Below, piece after piece: positions 54,062-63,714 of a stretch of 64,000 nucleotides of DNA. The translations under genes and the position numbers were made by a program. The notes below the pieces were generated by a model. The model worked only from the letters and a program-made list of their open reading frames with translations, searched no databases and was not told where the DNA came from. The DNA is from Clostridiisalibacter paucivorans DSM 22131 (lineage in GTDB: Bacteria; Bacillota; Clostridia; Tissierellales; Clostridiisalibacteraceae): NCBI RefSeq assembly GCF_000620125.1, contig NZ_JHVL01000006.1:40386-104385 (forward strand). The letters run 5' to 3'. Within the stretch, counting starts at the first letter, position 1. Every line of letters starts with the position of its first letter.

Positions 54062-56077
54062 TTGAAAATATTTAAGAAAACAATATGGATAATTGTTATA
54101 TTTACTTTTATATTCAATTCACTTTCAGTATTTGCAGAAGATAATGCAGATAGTGGCTCAGGTAATACAGGAGGTGCAGCAAAGGGCAAGGGTTTTTATC
54201 GTGGAAGTGAATATATGTACAAGGTTTCAGTATATGTCGGTTTATCTGATAAAGCTGATAAAAATAGTAACTTATTAAGGGATTGGAAGATGATAGGCAA
54301 CAGTCCATTATATATAAAACCTTCAAGTTTTACATTGTCTAAAAATGCAATGGGAAGCTCTGGTAATAAAGTAGATTTTATAAATGGCAAATCATTATCT
54401 CCTATAAAAATATCTCAATATGTAACGGATAATCCTCCACCAATTCCGATAACTAACGGTGGAAATATTACTTCGGTAAAATCATACTTCGGGGATACTA
54501 GAACTTTACTTGGTTTAATAGATGGTTTTGCAAAACAAAAAGGAACAAGTAGAGAAGGCTTAGTATCCAATATGTCCTTTACAATAAAAGGAGAAACGAA
54601 AAAATTTTCACCAAATGAGATATTGCCTATAAAAAAGGACGGAATATATCAGAATAAAGTTTCTTGGCTCATCATTTATGAACCTGTTATTATTTCCTAT
54701 CTGAAAGATAGAAAAACCGTATTGGCTTTTACAGCAACGGAATATGCATTGGCTCAAAAACAAGGGTACTTTAATTTTAAGTTCGGTAGTACAGGGCAGT
54801 ATATACCAGGAATGACACATTCAGACTTGCCTAATTCCATAGTATTGGAAGAGAGTTGGTTTGGATATCCAGTAATATCTCCATTACCTGATGATGTTTA
54901 TTGGAGTGAAGATAGAATCATATCAGGTGGTGGATGGGGAATGAGAATGTTAAAACCAAATGATATGGATGTAGTAGAAAATGATACAACCTATGATTAT
55001 GAATATAGAGTAGATACGGATGTAATAACGTCTGTAAGGATTTATGCAAGGGATGATATCACTCCTGATAATAGACATGAAAGTGAAGACGATTATGAGA
55101 GTCCCAAAAAAAATACAGCCACAGTAACTATGACTGCCAACGGTTATACTAAAAGTACCGAAGTGGTCATACCTGGTGGTGGATCTGAATTAGTTTGGAT
55201 AAAATGGCATACCCCTTCTACTCCTCAAGATGTAATAATTGATGTTAGAGTAACAGGAAATCCATCAGCTAAAATAGATGGAAAAAGTAGAATTGCTAAG
55301 ATAACAGGAAAAGTTGTAGATTTAGGATTGAATCCACCACCAAATCCTACAGCTAATGATACTAATAAGGAATTTACATTTCCTAATATTCCAGTAAAAG
55401 CAGAAAAAACTACAGCCAATTGGGGTGTATATAGTTGTAGTTGGGTACCGAATTGGGTATGGTATCCAAAATGGGAGTGGGAAAGTAATTGGGTGAAAAA
55501 GACCTATCGTTATCGCCATAGTGGAGGTTGTAAATCAGATGGAAGCTGTCCAGGACATAGAAGAACAAAATGGGTTGACAAAGGAAAGTGGGTGGATAAT
55601 GGACGATGGGTAGATGAAGGAAATTGGAAATATGATTTTACAAATTACAAAGCAACACTTTCAGCGGATATGAACCTCTATCCTGATAGTAAATCGCCTA
55701 CAGCAAAGAATAAGACAATAAAATCAGGCTATGGCGTCAATGTAGATGTTTCAACCAATATCCATTCTAATGCACCAAGTAGTCATATTACCTATGCCCA
55801 AAATGTTATCACCTATTTTCCAGAGTTCAATTATAAAAGTTACTGGCGGTTATTAGATATGACAAGCTATGGAGACTTTGAATTTAAGCAAAATAAATAT
55901 TCAACCTATAATAATAGGGTGCATTTTACGCCTATTTGGTATCCTGATGGCTCCTATAAAGTATATGGGGAAGTAATAGATATGTGGACACCAGAAGGAA
56001 TGTTAAGGGTCAATCTTGATGATGATGTAAATATTGATGGGAACTTATTTGAAGATTGGCATATAGGTCCGAAATAG
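54062..56077 (+). CDS. Large secreted protein of the transfer region with a Trp-rich segment
   Basis: A 671-residue protein with a signal peptide (LKIFKKTIWIIVIFTFIFNS, cleavage near V-F-A). The middle is beta-rich with Ig-like features. The stretch encoded at about 55430-55640 is packed with tryptophan, including three KWVDKGKW / RWVDEGNW-type repeats and two cysteines in GGCKSDGSCPGH. The TTG at 54062 follows AAAGGAGCGTGAAGGA. It is probably a surface adhesin or wall-spanning part of the conjugation apparatus; the family is known to me only from similar elements. Confidence 0.55.
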   Translation: MKIFKKTIWIIVIFTFIFNSLSVFAEDNADSGSGNTGGAAKGKGFYRGSEYMYKVSVYVGLSDKADKNSNLLRDWKMIGNSPLYIKPSSFTLSKNAMGSSGNKVDFINGKSLSPIKISQYVTDNPPPIPITNGGNITSVKSYFGDTRTLLGLIDGFAKQKGTSREGLVSNMSFTIKGETKKFSPNEILPIKKDGIYQNKVSWLIIYEPVIISYLKDRKTVLAFTATEYALAQKQGYFNFKFGSTGQYIPGMTHSDLPNSIVLEESWFGYPVISPLPDDVYWSEDRIISGGGWGMRMLKPNDMDVVENDTTYDYEYRVDTDVITSVRIYARDDITPDNRHESEDDYESPKKNTATVTMTANGYTKSTEVVIPGGGSELVWIKWHTPSTPQDVIIDVRVTGNPSAKIDGKSRIAKITGKVVDLGLNPPPNPTANDTNKEFTFPNIPVKAEKTTANWGVYSCSWVPNWVWYPKWEWESNWVKKTYRYRHSGGCKSDGSCPGHRRTKWVDKGKWVDNGRWVDEGNWKYDFTNYKATLSADMNLYPDSKSPTAKNKTIKSGYGVNVDVSTNIHSNAPSSHITYAQNVITYFPEFNYKSYWRLLDMTSYGDFEFKQNKYSTYNNRVHFTPIWYPDGSYKVYGEVIDMWTPEGMLRVNLDDDVNIDGNLFEDWHIGPK

Positions 56078-56088
56078 GGGGGATTTCT

Positions 56089-57324
56089 ATGGCAGTTAAT
56101 CCAGCATTTTTAAAAACAGTTGCAAAAATTGCAGTAACAGCAGTTAGGGATGAAAGAACAAGACAGGTTATACTAGTAGCCTGTCTTGTTCCATTTATAA
56201 TAATTTTACTTGTACTAAGTTCTCCCTTTGCAATATTCTTTTCCGTAACAGGAGATGGAGGAAATGCAGATGCTATTTCAATACACCAAACAATGGATTC
56301 TTTAAAAAATCAATTTGAAGAAAAAATAAGAGAAGAAAAGGAAGATGATACAGTAGATGAATTTTATACTGTAATCATGGGAAGTGAAGATAATACTATC
56401 ATAGATAATTCAGCAGATGTCTTAATAGCTTATTCTGTAAAATACAATGTAACAAATAAAGATGCAGAGCAAATGGCAGTATTAACAGATAATCAGATTA
56501 GTAAATTAGAAAATGTATTTTGGGATATGAACCAAATCACCTCAAAGATAGAAACCGTCAAAGAAAAAAAGACTTATACCACAACAAATAAGAAGGGTAA
56601 AAAGATCACTAAGACAAAAACCATTACCAAAAAGATAAAAACAATCTATATTGATTGCTTATCAGCTGAAGAAATTGCATCAATCTATAATTTTGATAAA
56701 ACACAATTAAGAGTAATAGAAGAGATGAAGAAAAGTGGTATTGTTGCATTTGTAGGTAACAACATCAGTATGACTACTTTAAATAAAGAGCAAATAGCAG
56801 AAATAAAAGAGCTTTTGCCTGAAGATTTGTCCATAGAAAGAGAACATATCGTAGAAACAGCATGCAGTATTCTTGGAAAAGTCAATTACTTTTGGGGAGG
56901 AAAAAGTAAAGCTATAGGATGGGACAATAGATGGGGAAAATTAATGACAGTTACTTCAAAGGGAAGTCCTACTACGGGAAGCAAAAGACCATTTGGGCTT
57001 GATTGTTCAGGCTATGTAACATGGGTATTTGTTAATATGGGTATCCCTGCTGAGAGTATAAATGAAACCATAGGTCAAGGAACAACACAACAATGGAATT
57101 TATCCAATAATATATCTGAAAACTTAGTATTGCCTGGTGACTTAGCATTCTTGGCAGTGCCAGGAACAAGAAAGGTGAATCATATAGGCATTGTTGTAGG
57201 AAAAGACAAAAAAGGAAGTATTCTAGTGGCTCACTGTGCTTCAGGAGCTAATAACGTAGTCGTAAAAACAGCAGAAAGTGTAGGTTTTATGTACTATAGA
57301 CGACCAGCAGTACTAATGGAATAA
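56089..57324 (+). CDS. NlpC/P60 cell-wall hydrolase with membrane anchor
   Basis: A 411-residue protein: a membrane helix near the N terminus (VILVACLVPFIIILLVLSSP), a charged helical middle, and a C-terminal NlpC/P60 domain with the catalytic cysteine in GLDCSGYVTW (residue 306) and histidine in KVNHIGIV (365). Enzymes of this kind open peptidoglycan for the conjugation channel, as VirB1-like proteins do. GGGGGGATTTCT precedes the ATG at 56089. The next gene starts 21 bases after its stop. Confidence 0.88.
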   Translation: MAVNPAFLKTVAKIAVTAVRDERTRQVILVACLVPFIIILLVLSSPFAIFFSVTGDGGNADAISIHQTMDSLKNQFEEKIREEKEDDTVDEFYTVIMGSEDNTIIDNSADVLIAYSVKYNVTNKDAEQMAVLTDNQISKLENVFWDMNQITSKIETVKEKKTYTTTNKKGKKITKTKTITKKIKTIYIDCLSAEEIASIYNFDKTQLRVIEEMKKSGIVAFVGNNISMTTLNKEQIAEIKELLPEDLSIEREHIVETACSILGKVNYFWGGKSKAIGWDNRWGKLMTVTSKGSPTTGSKRPFGLDCSGYVTWVFVNMGIPAESINETIGQGTTQQWNLSNNISENLVLPGDLAFLAVPGTRKVNHIGIVVGKDKKGSILVAHCASGANNVVVKTAESVGFMYYRRPAVLME

Positions 57325-57345
57325 CTAGAAGTGAGGAGGAGTTAG

Positions 57346-58029
57346 ATGGATCAGCTTATACCAATTATAGCTATTGTAATTTGTATTATTGCAGGTGCAG
57401 TAGCACTTTTCTTTATAAAAAGAAATAAGAATAAAGAGCAAACAGAATTAAGTAATGCACAGATTACAGCCAATGAATTTATAAATGTGAAAGATATAAA
57501 AGACCGTTTCCTTTATACAAGGGACGGTCAAATTATTATGTATATAAAGATTAATCCCATAAGCATAGATTTATTTTCAGATATAGAAAAGGAACAAATA
57601 TGTAGCTCATTAACAGCAGAATTATCAAGCATACGAAAGCCTTTTAAATTTCTTGCAGTATCAAGACCAGTAGATATTTCACCACTAATCAACGAATATA
57701 CCCAGCTATTATCTGAAACCAATAATCAAAAGCAAAAAGAACTTTTAAGAAATGAAATGATGGTCATGAGTAACTATGCCATATCAGGGGATGTAGTGGA
57801 AAGACAATTTTATATAATGATTTGGGATAAGTACCATGAGCATGTAGAAAAGGATATTTTAAAAGAATGTAGAGAATTTGTAAGTAAATTTGAAAGTGGC
57901 AATATAAGATGTGAAATTTTAAAAGAACAGGAAATTGTAAGACTGTGTAATTTGGTGAATAATCCTGCTTATGTAGGGCTTGAGGATGGGGAGTTTGGAA
58001 AGACTATAGCAGCAATATACAGGAACTAA
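57346..58029 (+). CDS. VirB4-associated membrane protein of the conjugation channel
   Basis: A 227-residue protein with one N-terminal membrane helix (LIPIIAIVICIIAGAVALFF) and a soluble part (FINVKDIKDRFLYTRDGQII, then SYAISGDVVERQFYIMIWDK) resembling the N-terminal domain of VirB4/TraC-type ATPases. In related elements it stands directly before VirB4 and may act as its membrane-docking half. Here the SIR2 trio of 3.7 kb has been inserted between the two. GTGAGGAGGAGTTAG precedes the ATG. Confidence 0.68.
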   Translation: MDQLIPIIAIVICIIAGAVALFFIKRNKNKEQTELSNAQITANEFINVKDIKDRFLYTRDGQIIMYIKINPISIDLFSDIEKEQICSSLTAELSSIRKPFKFLAVSRPVDISPLINEYTQLLSETNNQKQKELLRNEMMVMSNYAISGDVVERQFYIMIWDKYHEHVEKDILKECREFVSKFESGNIRCEILKEQEIVRLCNLVNNPAYVGLEDGEFGKTIAAIYRN

Positions 58030-58181
58030 CGAACTAACTAAAAATTGCTTATAATATTGGAAATCCATGGTATTATATAGTATTATATAAATATAATTGA
58101 TTGTAAACTGGAATGAGATATAAAATTAAGTTATATATCTATTTAGGCAATTTTTAGAAAAAAAGTAAGAAGGGTGACTGT

Positions 58182-59513
58182 ATGAGTAGAGGGAATTTAA
58201 TTAAGGAATTGCAAAACAAATATAGAGAAGGAAATATTGTTCCTTTTTTAGGTGCGGGATTATCCATTCCATTTAATATACCTGATTGGAATGAATTAAT
58301 AAAAGAATGTGCAGTGGATATGGGTATAGAAAATGTTTCAGAAATGCCTTCTTTAGTGGATATGCTGAACTTTAATCTTAAAAATTATGATTATTGGGAA
58401 GCCGTTAGATTGATAAAGAAATATTTGAATCGAAGTGAAGAAGATATTCAAGAATTTATAGTAAATAAAATTAATGATAGCATACCTGATGAATTAATTA
58501 ACATTGATAATAACTATGAAGACTTGGGTAAATATGGATTCAACTTGTATTTTACAACAAATTATGACCATATTATGTCTAAGTATTTAAATTCTAACTT
58601 TATGCCAGTTAATTTGAAGGATGTACAATCAAATATTCAGTCATTAATTAATAATTCTAAGACAAAGCGGATTTTTCATCTACATGGCAATATTAGTGAT
58701 AGCAGTAGCATTGTTATTAGTCATGAAAAATATAAAGAATTATATGATGACAACGTATATAAATCACTATTTTCTGTCTTTTCAGGAGTTAAAACATTCT
58801 TGTTCATTGGATTTTCTTTTAATGATGTATTTATACAAAATATTATCAAAGATAATAATGAATATTTTAAATCAAAGCATTACATTATTTTGCCAAAACC
58901 TACGAATGAAAACATTCGTCATTTAAAGCAAAATTATAACATTGAGACTATACCTTATAATCCAGAAGATTCATCACATTGCGAGGAAATACGCAAAATA
59001 CTAATTGATATTTGTAGCAATACTACTAATAATATTGGTGTAGAAGAAATACATGAAGAAGACCTTATCCTTGATAAGTTACCAAATAAGGAAGAGAAGT
59101 CGCTATTAGAAAAAAACATATTTTGCCAGAAACTTAGAATAGAAGATATTGATGAATTAAAAGTGGATTATAGTAAAGAATGTTTTTTTACTGCTGAACA
59201 ATATTTTCGATGGCTAAAAAAATCTGGGATAAAAGGTAATAGCACGTTTGCAGATCATTTCCTTGCGTTAACATACATGAAATATAGAGAGTTATTAATT
59301 TCATTATATTCTGATGAAAAAAATAGTGATAACTTTTTTAAAGCGGTTCATAAAGCAATGATTAAATTAGAGTTTTCAAAATTGAACAATCGTATTAATT
59401 ATGAAAATATGCCAAATGAAATCAACAAGCAAGGATTTATTCATATATTGGCAGATGATCTTGAATCTGAAAAAGAAGTATGGTGGGGTGAAAAAAGACT
59501 TGGACAAGAGTAA
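58182..59513 (+). CDS. SIR2-domain defence effector
   Basis: A 443-residue protein. The N-terminal half is a SIR2-like NAD-binding domain: IVPFLGAGLSIPF (GAGLS at about 24), YFTTNYDHIM near 125 and RIFHLHGNISD near 166, then a SIR2-like FLFIGFSFNDVF. In phage defence these domains deplete NAD+. The C-terminal part (about 290-443) is unknown and may contact the partners. AAGAAGGGTGACTGT precedes the ATG. The next gene overlaps its end by 26 bases, and the third overlaps the second. Confidence 0.82.
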   Translation: MSRGNLIKELQNKYREGNIVPFLGAGLSIPFNIPDWNELIKECAVDMGIENVSEMPSLVDMLNFNLKNYDYWEAVRLIKKYLNRSEEDIQEFIVNKINDSIPDELINIDNNYEDLGKYGFNLYFTTNYDHIMSKYLNSNFMPVNLKDVQSNIQSLINNSKTKRIFHLHGNISDSSSIVISHEKYKELYDDNVYKSLFSVFSGVKTFLFIGFSFNDVFIQNIIKDNNEYFKSKHYIILPKPTNENIRHLKQNYNIETIPYNPEDSSHCEEIRKILIDICSNTTNNIGVEEIHEEDLILDKLPNKEEKSLLEKNIFCQKLRIEDIDELKVDYSKECFFTAEQYFRWLKKSGIKGNSTFADHFLALTYMKYRELLISLYSDEKNSDNFFKAVHKAMIKLEFSKLNNRINYENMPNEINKQGFIHILADDLESEKEVWWGEKRLGQE

Positions 59514-59967
59514 ATTACCAATTGATCTTAAATATTTATTTGAAAATAAATATATAGAATGCATGCAAACGCTTCTTATATTATTTTTATTAAAAAGACG
59601 TAGAAAAGGAATAGAAATTGAAGAGCTACTTTATTACTTTACTTTGCTCTGTATGACTACAATTAAAGCTAATAACGAATTTTTTATTGATGAAACTTAT
59701 ATTCAAAATAATTATTTGACACTAGAAAAAGTTGTTAGAGATAATATTCTTATATTATCTAATCACAATTACATTAATGTAAAAATAAAATCTACTAAAA
59801 AAAAGAATAAAATGTATATAAAAATTTCAGATGATGGGAAAGAGGTTGTTAAAAATTTGGAAAATAACTTCTTTGAAAAGGAGAAAGAGAAAATTAAGTA
59901 TTTGACAGAAAAAGAAAAATTTAGTGTTGAAAATCAAAGAAAGGTATTGAGGGCAAATGAAAACTAG
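59488..59967 (+). CDS. Small middle component of an ABC-three-component-type system
   Basis: A protein of about 159 residues: helical start (LPIDLKYLFENKYIECMQTL), then RRKGIEIEELLYYFTLLCM and a winged-helix-like tail with INVKIKSTKKKNKMYIKISD. This size, helix-plus-wing look and position between an effector and an SMC-like ATPase are those of the middle component of ABC-3C systems. GTG at 59488 after GGTGGGG is chosen; the frame is open to 59401 inside the SIR2 gene. Confidence 0.6.
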   Translation: MKKDLDKSKLPIDLKYLFENKYIECMQTLLILFLLKRRRKGIEIEELLYYFTLLCMTTIKANNEFFIDETYIQNNYLTLEKVVRDNILILSNHNYINVKIKSTKKKNKMYIKISDDGKEVVKNLENNFFEKEKEKIKYLTEKEKFSVENQRKVLRANEN

Positions 59968-61864
59968 ATTAAGATTATTGAGATTGATAATTTCAGGAGA
60001 GAGGTATAAAAGAACGTTAAATATTGATAAATCGTTAATTATTATAAAAGGAGATGGGTTTTCAGGTAAATCGTTAGTTTTAAATTTAATAGCATATTGT
60101 TTAGGTGGTAAAACTAAAATAATTGATTTATCTGTTCAGAAAGAATTAAATGATTATTGTGATGAGGTATTTTTAGAGCTAAAAGCTGGAGATTCTATAT
60201 ATACGATTAATAGAAATTTGAAGCATGATAAAAATACAATAAATATATATCTATGTGGATATGATGAACATAAGGAATATTCTCCTTGGAGGAAAAAAGA
60301 TGACGAAGCTAATGATTTTTTTGCTGAACAATTCCAAATACCTTTACATACTATTCTAAGAAAAAAATCAGGGAGTAAGGACTTAAATCAAGAAAAAATT
60401 TCTTTCAGAGATTATATGAGGTATATTTTTATACATCAAGGTGAATTAGGGACTAACCAGTTTTTGAAAAATAATAATACCTTTATTTCAGGTAAGAACA
60501 AAGAAGTATTTAAGATAATAAATGATTTGGTTATACCAGATTTAGAAAATATAAATAAAGAAATTCAAATTAAGCAGAATGAACTTAATAAACTTGAGAA
60601 AGTCAATATAGGGTTAGATGATTATTTATACAATAGAGAAGCTACGCAATTAATAGAATTGACATCTAATCGAGATAATTATTCAAGAAAAATAGATGAA
60701 TTGATACAAAAGAAAAAACAACTAATTAAGCAAAACAATAAGGATGAATCAAGAGTTTTTAGTAGTTTGAAAAATGATATAAAAGAAATTGATGAAGTAT
60801 CTTTTGAAGTGAATAAAAAAATTAAAATACTTGATTTATCAATTCAGAATAAGGAGATATTGTTACAGGATTATTTTAATGAAAAAGAAAAATTGGATGC
60901 TACATTAGAGGCAATGAAAAAAATTAAAATATCTGAACAAAGTGAAAGATGTCCTTTATGCCAGACTATTGTAAAAGTAAATCATCAAAGTTGTGAAACA
61001 AATGAAGACATTGAAAAAGCATTGAATCAAATAGAAAATAAGATAGAAACATTACAAAATTTAGTTAGCGTTGATATGAAAAAAACGGAACAATATAAAG
61101 TGGAATTGAATAAAGTAAATGAAAAACGAAAAATTTATATTGTAGCACTTAATGAATATAAAAAGAATATGAAAGTACCTTATCTTCCAGAAATAGAATC
61201 TATTAATTCATTAATTAGGGATATAACAGAGGAAAGAAATAAAATTAATTCATTGATTGATATTCATAATGAAATGGATAAAAATGCTGGTGGTATGTTA
61301 AAGTTAAAAGGTAGATTAGAAACTTTAAATAAAAAGAAAAAAGAATTTAAAAAATTACAAGAAAGAGAAGAAAATGTATTTAATAGTCTAAATAAAAAAT
61401 ATAGAAAATTAATGTTTAGGTTTAATTTTACAAGCATACAAAAGGATAGTTGTTACATAGACAAAGAAACGTATTTACCATATTACAGCGGGATAAGTGT
61501 ATTAAAGCATACTAGTGGATGTCTGTTATTATGTATGCAAATTGCTTACTTAGGAGCACTTTTAGAATTAAATAATGAAGAAGAAAATAATTGTCATCCA
61601 GGATTACTTATGTTAGATACTGTAAGCAATAATATTGGAACTAATAAAGAATCAGAGGATAGTATTGACCCAGCAACATATCAAGAGATATTTAAATATC
61701 TAGTAGAGCTATCAAAAAACAATCAAATCTTCATTGTTGACAATACCCCTCCTAATATAGAGGTTCCTAAGAAAGAATTTGTGTTTAGAAGAGTGAGTGA
61801 AAAAGAACCACTATCCGGTTTGATAGATGAATCAAAGAATGAAATTCAAATAACAAAAGAATAA
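59957..61864 (+). CDS. SMC/Rad50-like ABC ATPase of an ABC-three-component-type system
   Basis: A 635-residue ATPase. Walker A is KGDGFSGKSLVLNL (from 32), a long coiled coil with a zinc-hook-like CPLCQTIV near 332 follows, then the signature region LKHTSGCLLLCM and Walker B GLLMLDTVSNN (D554, with T in place of the usual E or S-P). Such ATPases sense phage or plasmid DNA ends and switch on the effector. It starts within the last codons of the middle gene. A terminator follows before virB4. Confidence 0.78.
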   Translation: MKTRLRLLRLIISGERYKRTLNIDKSLIIIKGDGFSGKSLVLNLIAYCLGGKTKIIDLSVQKELNDYCDEVFLELKAGDSIYTINRNLKHDKNTINIYLCGYDEHKEYSPWRKKDDEANDFFAEQFQIPLHTILRKKSGSKDLNQEKISFRDYMRYIFIHQGELGTNQFLKNNNTFISGKNKEVFKIINDLVIPDLENINKEIQIKQNELNKLEKVNIGLDDYLYNREATQLIELTSNRDNYSRKIDELIQKKKQLIKQNNKDESRVFSSLKNDIKEIDEVSFEVNKKIKILDLSIQNKEILLQDYFNEKEKLDATLEAMKKIKISEQSERCPLCQTIVKVNHQSCETNEDIEKALNQIENKIETLQNLVSVDMKKTEQYKVELNKVNEKRKIYIVALNEYKKNMKVPYLPEIESINSLIRDITEERNKINSLIDIHNEMDKNAGGMLKLKGRLETLNKKKKEFKKLQEREENVFNSLNKKYRKLMFRFNFTSIQKDSCYIDKETYLPYYSGISVLKHTSGCLLLCMQIAYLGALLELNNEEENNCHPGLLMLDTVSNNIGTNKESEDSIDPATYQEIFKYLVELSKNNQIFIVDNTPPNIEVPKKEFVFRRVSEKEPLSGLIDESKNEIQITKE

Positions 61865-61925
61865 GTTGCATCTATTACAATAAAGGAGCAAAGGAATAAT
61901 AAACTAATATATAGTATAGTGATTC

Positions 61926-61952
61926 AACCACAGCCCACCCACTGTGGTTTTT
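61926..61952 (+). terminator. Terminator between the SIR2 trio and virB4
   Basis: AACCACAG and CTGTGGTT are perfect complements around an eight-base loop, followed by T. It ends 28 bases before the virB4 start. Confidence 0.78.
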
Positions 61953-61979
61953 CTATGCCCAAAAGGAGGAAAAACGAAA

Positions 61980-63710
61980 ATGAAAAAACAACAAGAACAA
62001 AAAATCAATAATTCCCTACTCAATATCATTACCCCAATGGGACTCGAAATAAAAAGAAATAGCCTTGTCATTGGTGAAAATACAGGTAGGATTTATGGGA
62101 TAGTCAAATACCCTCAAAAAGTAGACTATGGATGGCTATCTAAAATAACCAATATCCCTGGAACTGTTGTGAGTATAACTTTTATACCTATTGATAATGG
62201 AGACTTTATATCAGGGCTATCAAGAAGTGTCATTCAACATAGAAGTGCAGCAGAAACAGCAAAAGATCCATTATCTCAACAAAGAGCTGAAAGAGCAGCT
62301 GTTGATGGTGAAAAAATCATGCTTCAAATTGACCAACATGGGGAAACGGTGGGAACAGTTATTATTACAATTATGGCAATGGCAAGAGATGAAAGAACAT
62401 TTAACAAAATATGTAGAAAAACTGAAAGTATTATCGCCACTAGTAAATGCAAAACAAGAATTATGGCTAATCTACAAGAGCAATCATTTAAGAGTGTATC
62501 ACCTTACTATACTATTAATGAATCTATAGAAGAAGTACTAAAAAGAATTATTCCAATGAGTAGTTTTATAGGCGGATTTCCTTTTTCATCAAGTGGATAT
62601 AACGATGGAACAGGATATTATTTTGGAAGAGATAATGGTGGGGGACTGGTAATTCTTGATCCATGGAAGAGAGGAAATGATAGAACCAATTCTAACTTTA
62701 CTATAATGGGAGTGGCAGGGGTAGGCAAGAGTACAGCTATAAAGCATATTGCTTTATCGGAGTATATGAAAGGAACTAAAATCATCTTCATAGATCCAGA
62801 AAGAGAGTATCGAGAACTCTGCCAATCATTAAACGGTGATTGGATTAATGCAGGTGGAGGAAGTAATGGTAGAATTAATCCACTTCAAATAAGACCAACT
62901 CCAGTTGATGATGACGATAAATATTATAAAGATGATGGAAATGGCATGGGGGACATGGCCATATATATTAAGAATTTAGATATATTTTTTAGTCTTTATA
63001 TTCCATCTTTAACAGATAAACAAAAGGCAATATTAAAAGGAGTAGTAATAGAGCTTTATAATAACTTTGGAATCAATTGGGATACAGATATGAATACATT
63101 ATCAAGAGATGACTTTCCAATATTTACAAACCTATATAAATTGATACAACAGAAGGCAGAAGAAAAAAGGAGAACAATAAAAAATAATGAAGTGAATGAA
63201 TATAATGAATTAGCGTTGCTATTGCAAGATATTGCTCTTGGTAGTGACGCTTTTTTATGGAATGGGAAAAGCACTATAAACACAAATACAAGGTGTATCT
63301 GCTTAGATACCCATGATTTGCAAAATACAAGCGATAATATTAAAAGAACTCAATATTTTAATTTGCTAACATGGTGTTGGCAGCAAATGAGTGCGGACAG
63401 AAATGAGCCTGTATTGTTAATTTGTGATGAAGCCTATCTAATGATTGATCCTAATGTACCACAGTCTTTAGTTTTTCTTAGAAATGTAGAGAAACGAGCG
63501 AGAAAATATGAAGCAGGAGTAGCTATTGTTTCACATTCTGTTGTTGATTTTTTAGATCCTAAAATAAAAATGTACGGACAGGCTCTTCTAGATATTCCAT
63601 GTTTTAAAATTCTTATGGGATGCGATGGGAAAAATCTAATTGAAACCAAGGAGCTGTATAATCTTACAGATGCAGAAGAAGAGCTGTTAGCGACGGTGTT
63701 TGTCAAGTAA
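61980..63710 (+). CDS. virB4: VirB4-type conjugation ATPase, truncated by an insertion sequence
   Basis: A 576-residue ATPase that energises the channel. Walker A is GVAGVGKST from 244, followed by KIIFIDPEREYRELC, and Walker B is VLLICDEAYLMID. The C-terminal region ends ELYNLTDAEEELLATVFVK, where complete VirB4 proteins of this type carry on for some tens of residues. The stop falls a few bases before a transposase gene, so the last codons probably belong to the insertion sequence end. AAAGGAGGAAAAACGAAA precedes the ATG at 61980. Confidence 0.85.
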   Translation: MKKQQEQKINNSLLNIITPMGLEIKRNSLVIGENTGRIYGIVKYPQKVDYGWLSKITNIPGTVVSITFIPIDNGDFISGLSRSVIQHRSAAETAKDPLSQQRAERAAVDGEKIMLQIDQHGETVGTVIITIMAMARDERTFNKICRKTESIIATSKCKTRIMANLQEQSFKSVSPYYTINESIEEVLKRIIPMSSFIGGFPFSSSGYNDGTGYYFGRDNGGGLVILDPWKRGNDRTNSNFTIMGVAGVGKSTAIKHIALSEYMKGTKIIFIDPEREYRELCQSLNGDWINAGGGSNGRINPLQIRPTPVDDDDKYYKDDGNGMGDMAIYIKNLDIFFSLYIPSLTDKQKAILKGVVIELYNNFGINWDTDMNTLSRDDFPIFTNLYKLIQQKAEEKRRTIKNNEVNEYNELALLLQDIALGSDAFLWNGKSTINTNTRCICLDTHDLQNTSDNIKRTQYFNLLTWCWQQMSADRNEPVLLICDEAYLMIDPNVPQSLVFLRNVEKRARKYEAGVAIVSHSVVDFLDPKIKMYGQALLDIPCFKILMGCDGKNLIETKELYNLTDAEEELLATVFVK

Positions 63711-63714
63711 GTTG

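Noticed and set aside
54093..54278. 61-codon plus-strand frame at the start of the secreted protein gene
   Set aside because: It overlaps the signal peptide and body of the real gene in another frame; no ribosome site.
58684..58926. 80-codon frame inside the SIR2 gene
   Set aside because: Alternate frame of a complete gene, without a ribosome site or recognisable product.
62191..62529. 112-codon frame inside virB4
   Set aside because: Shadow of the VirB4 reading frame with skewed composition and no ribosome site.
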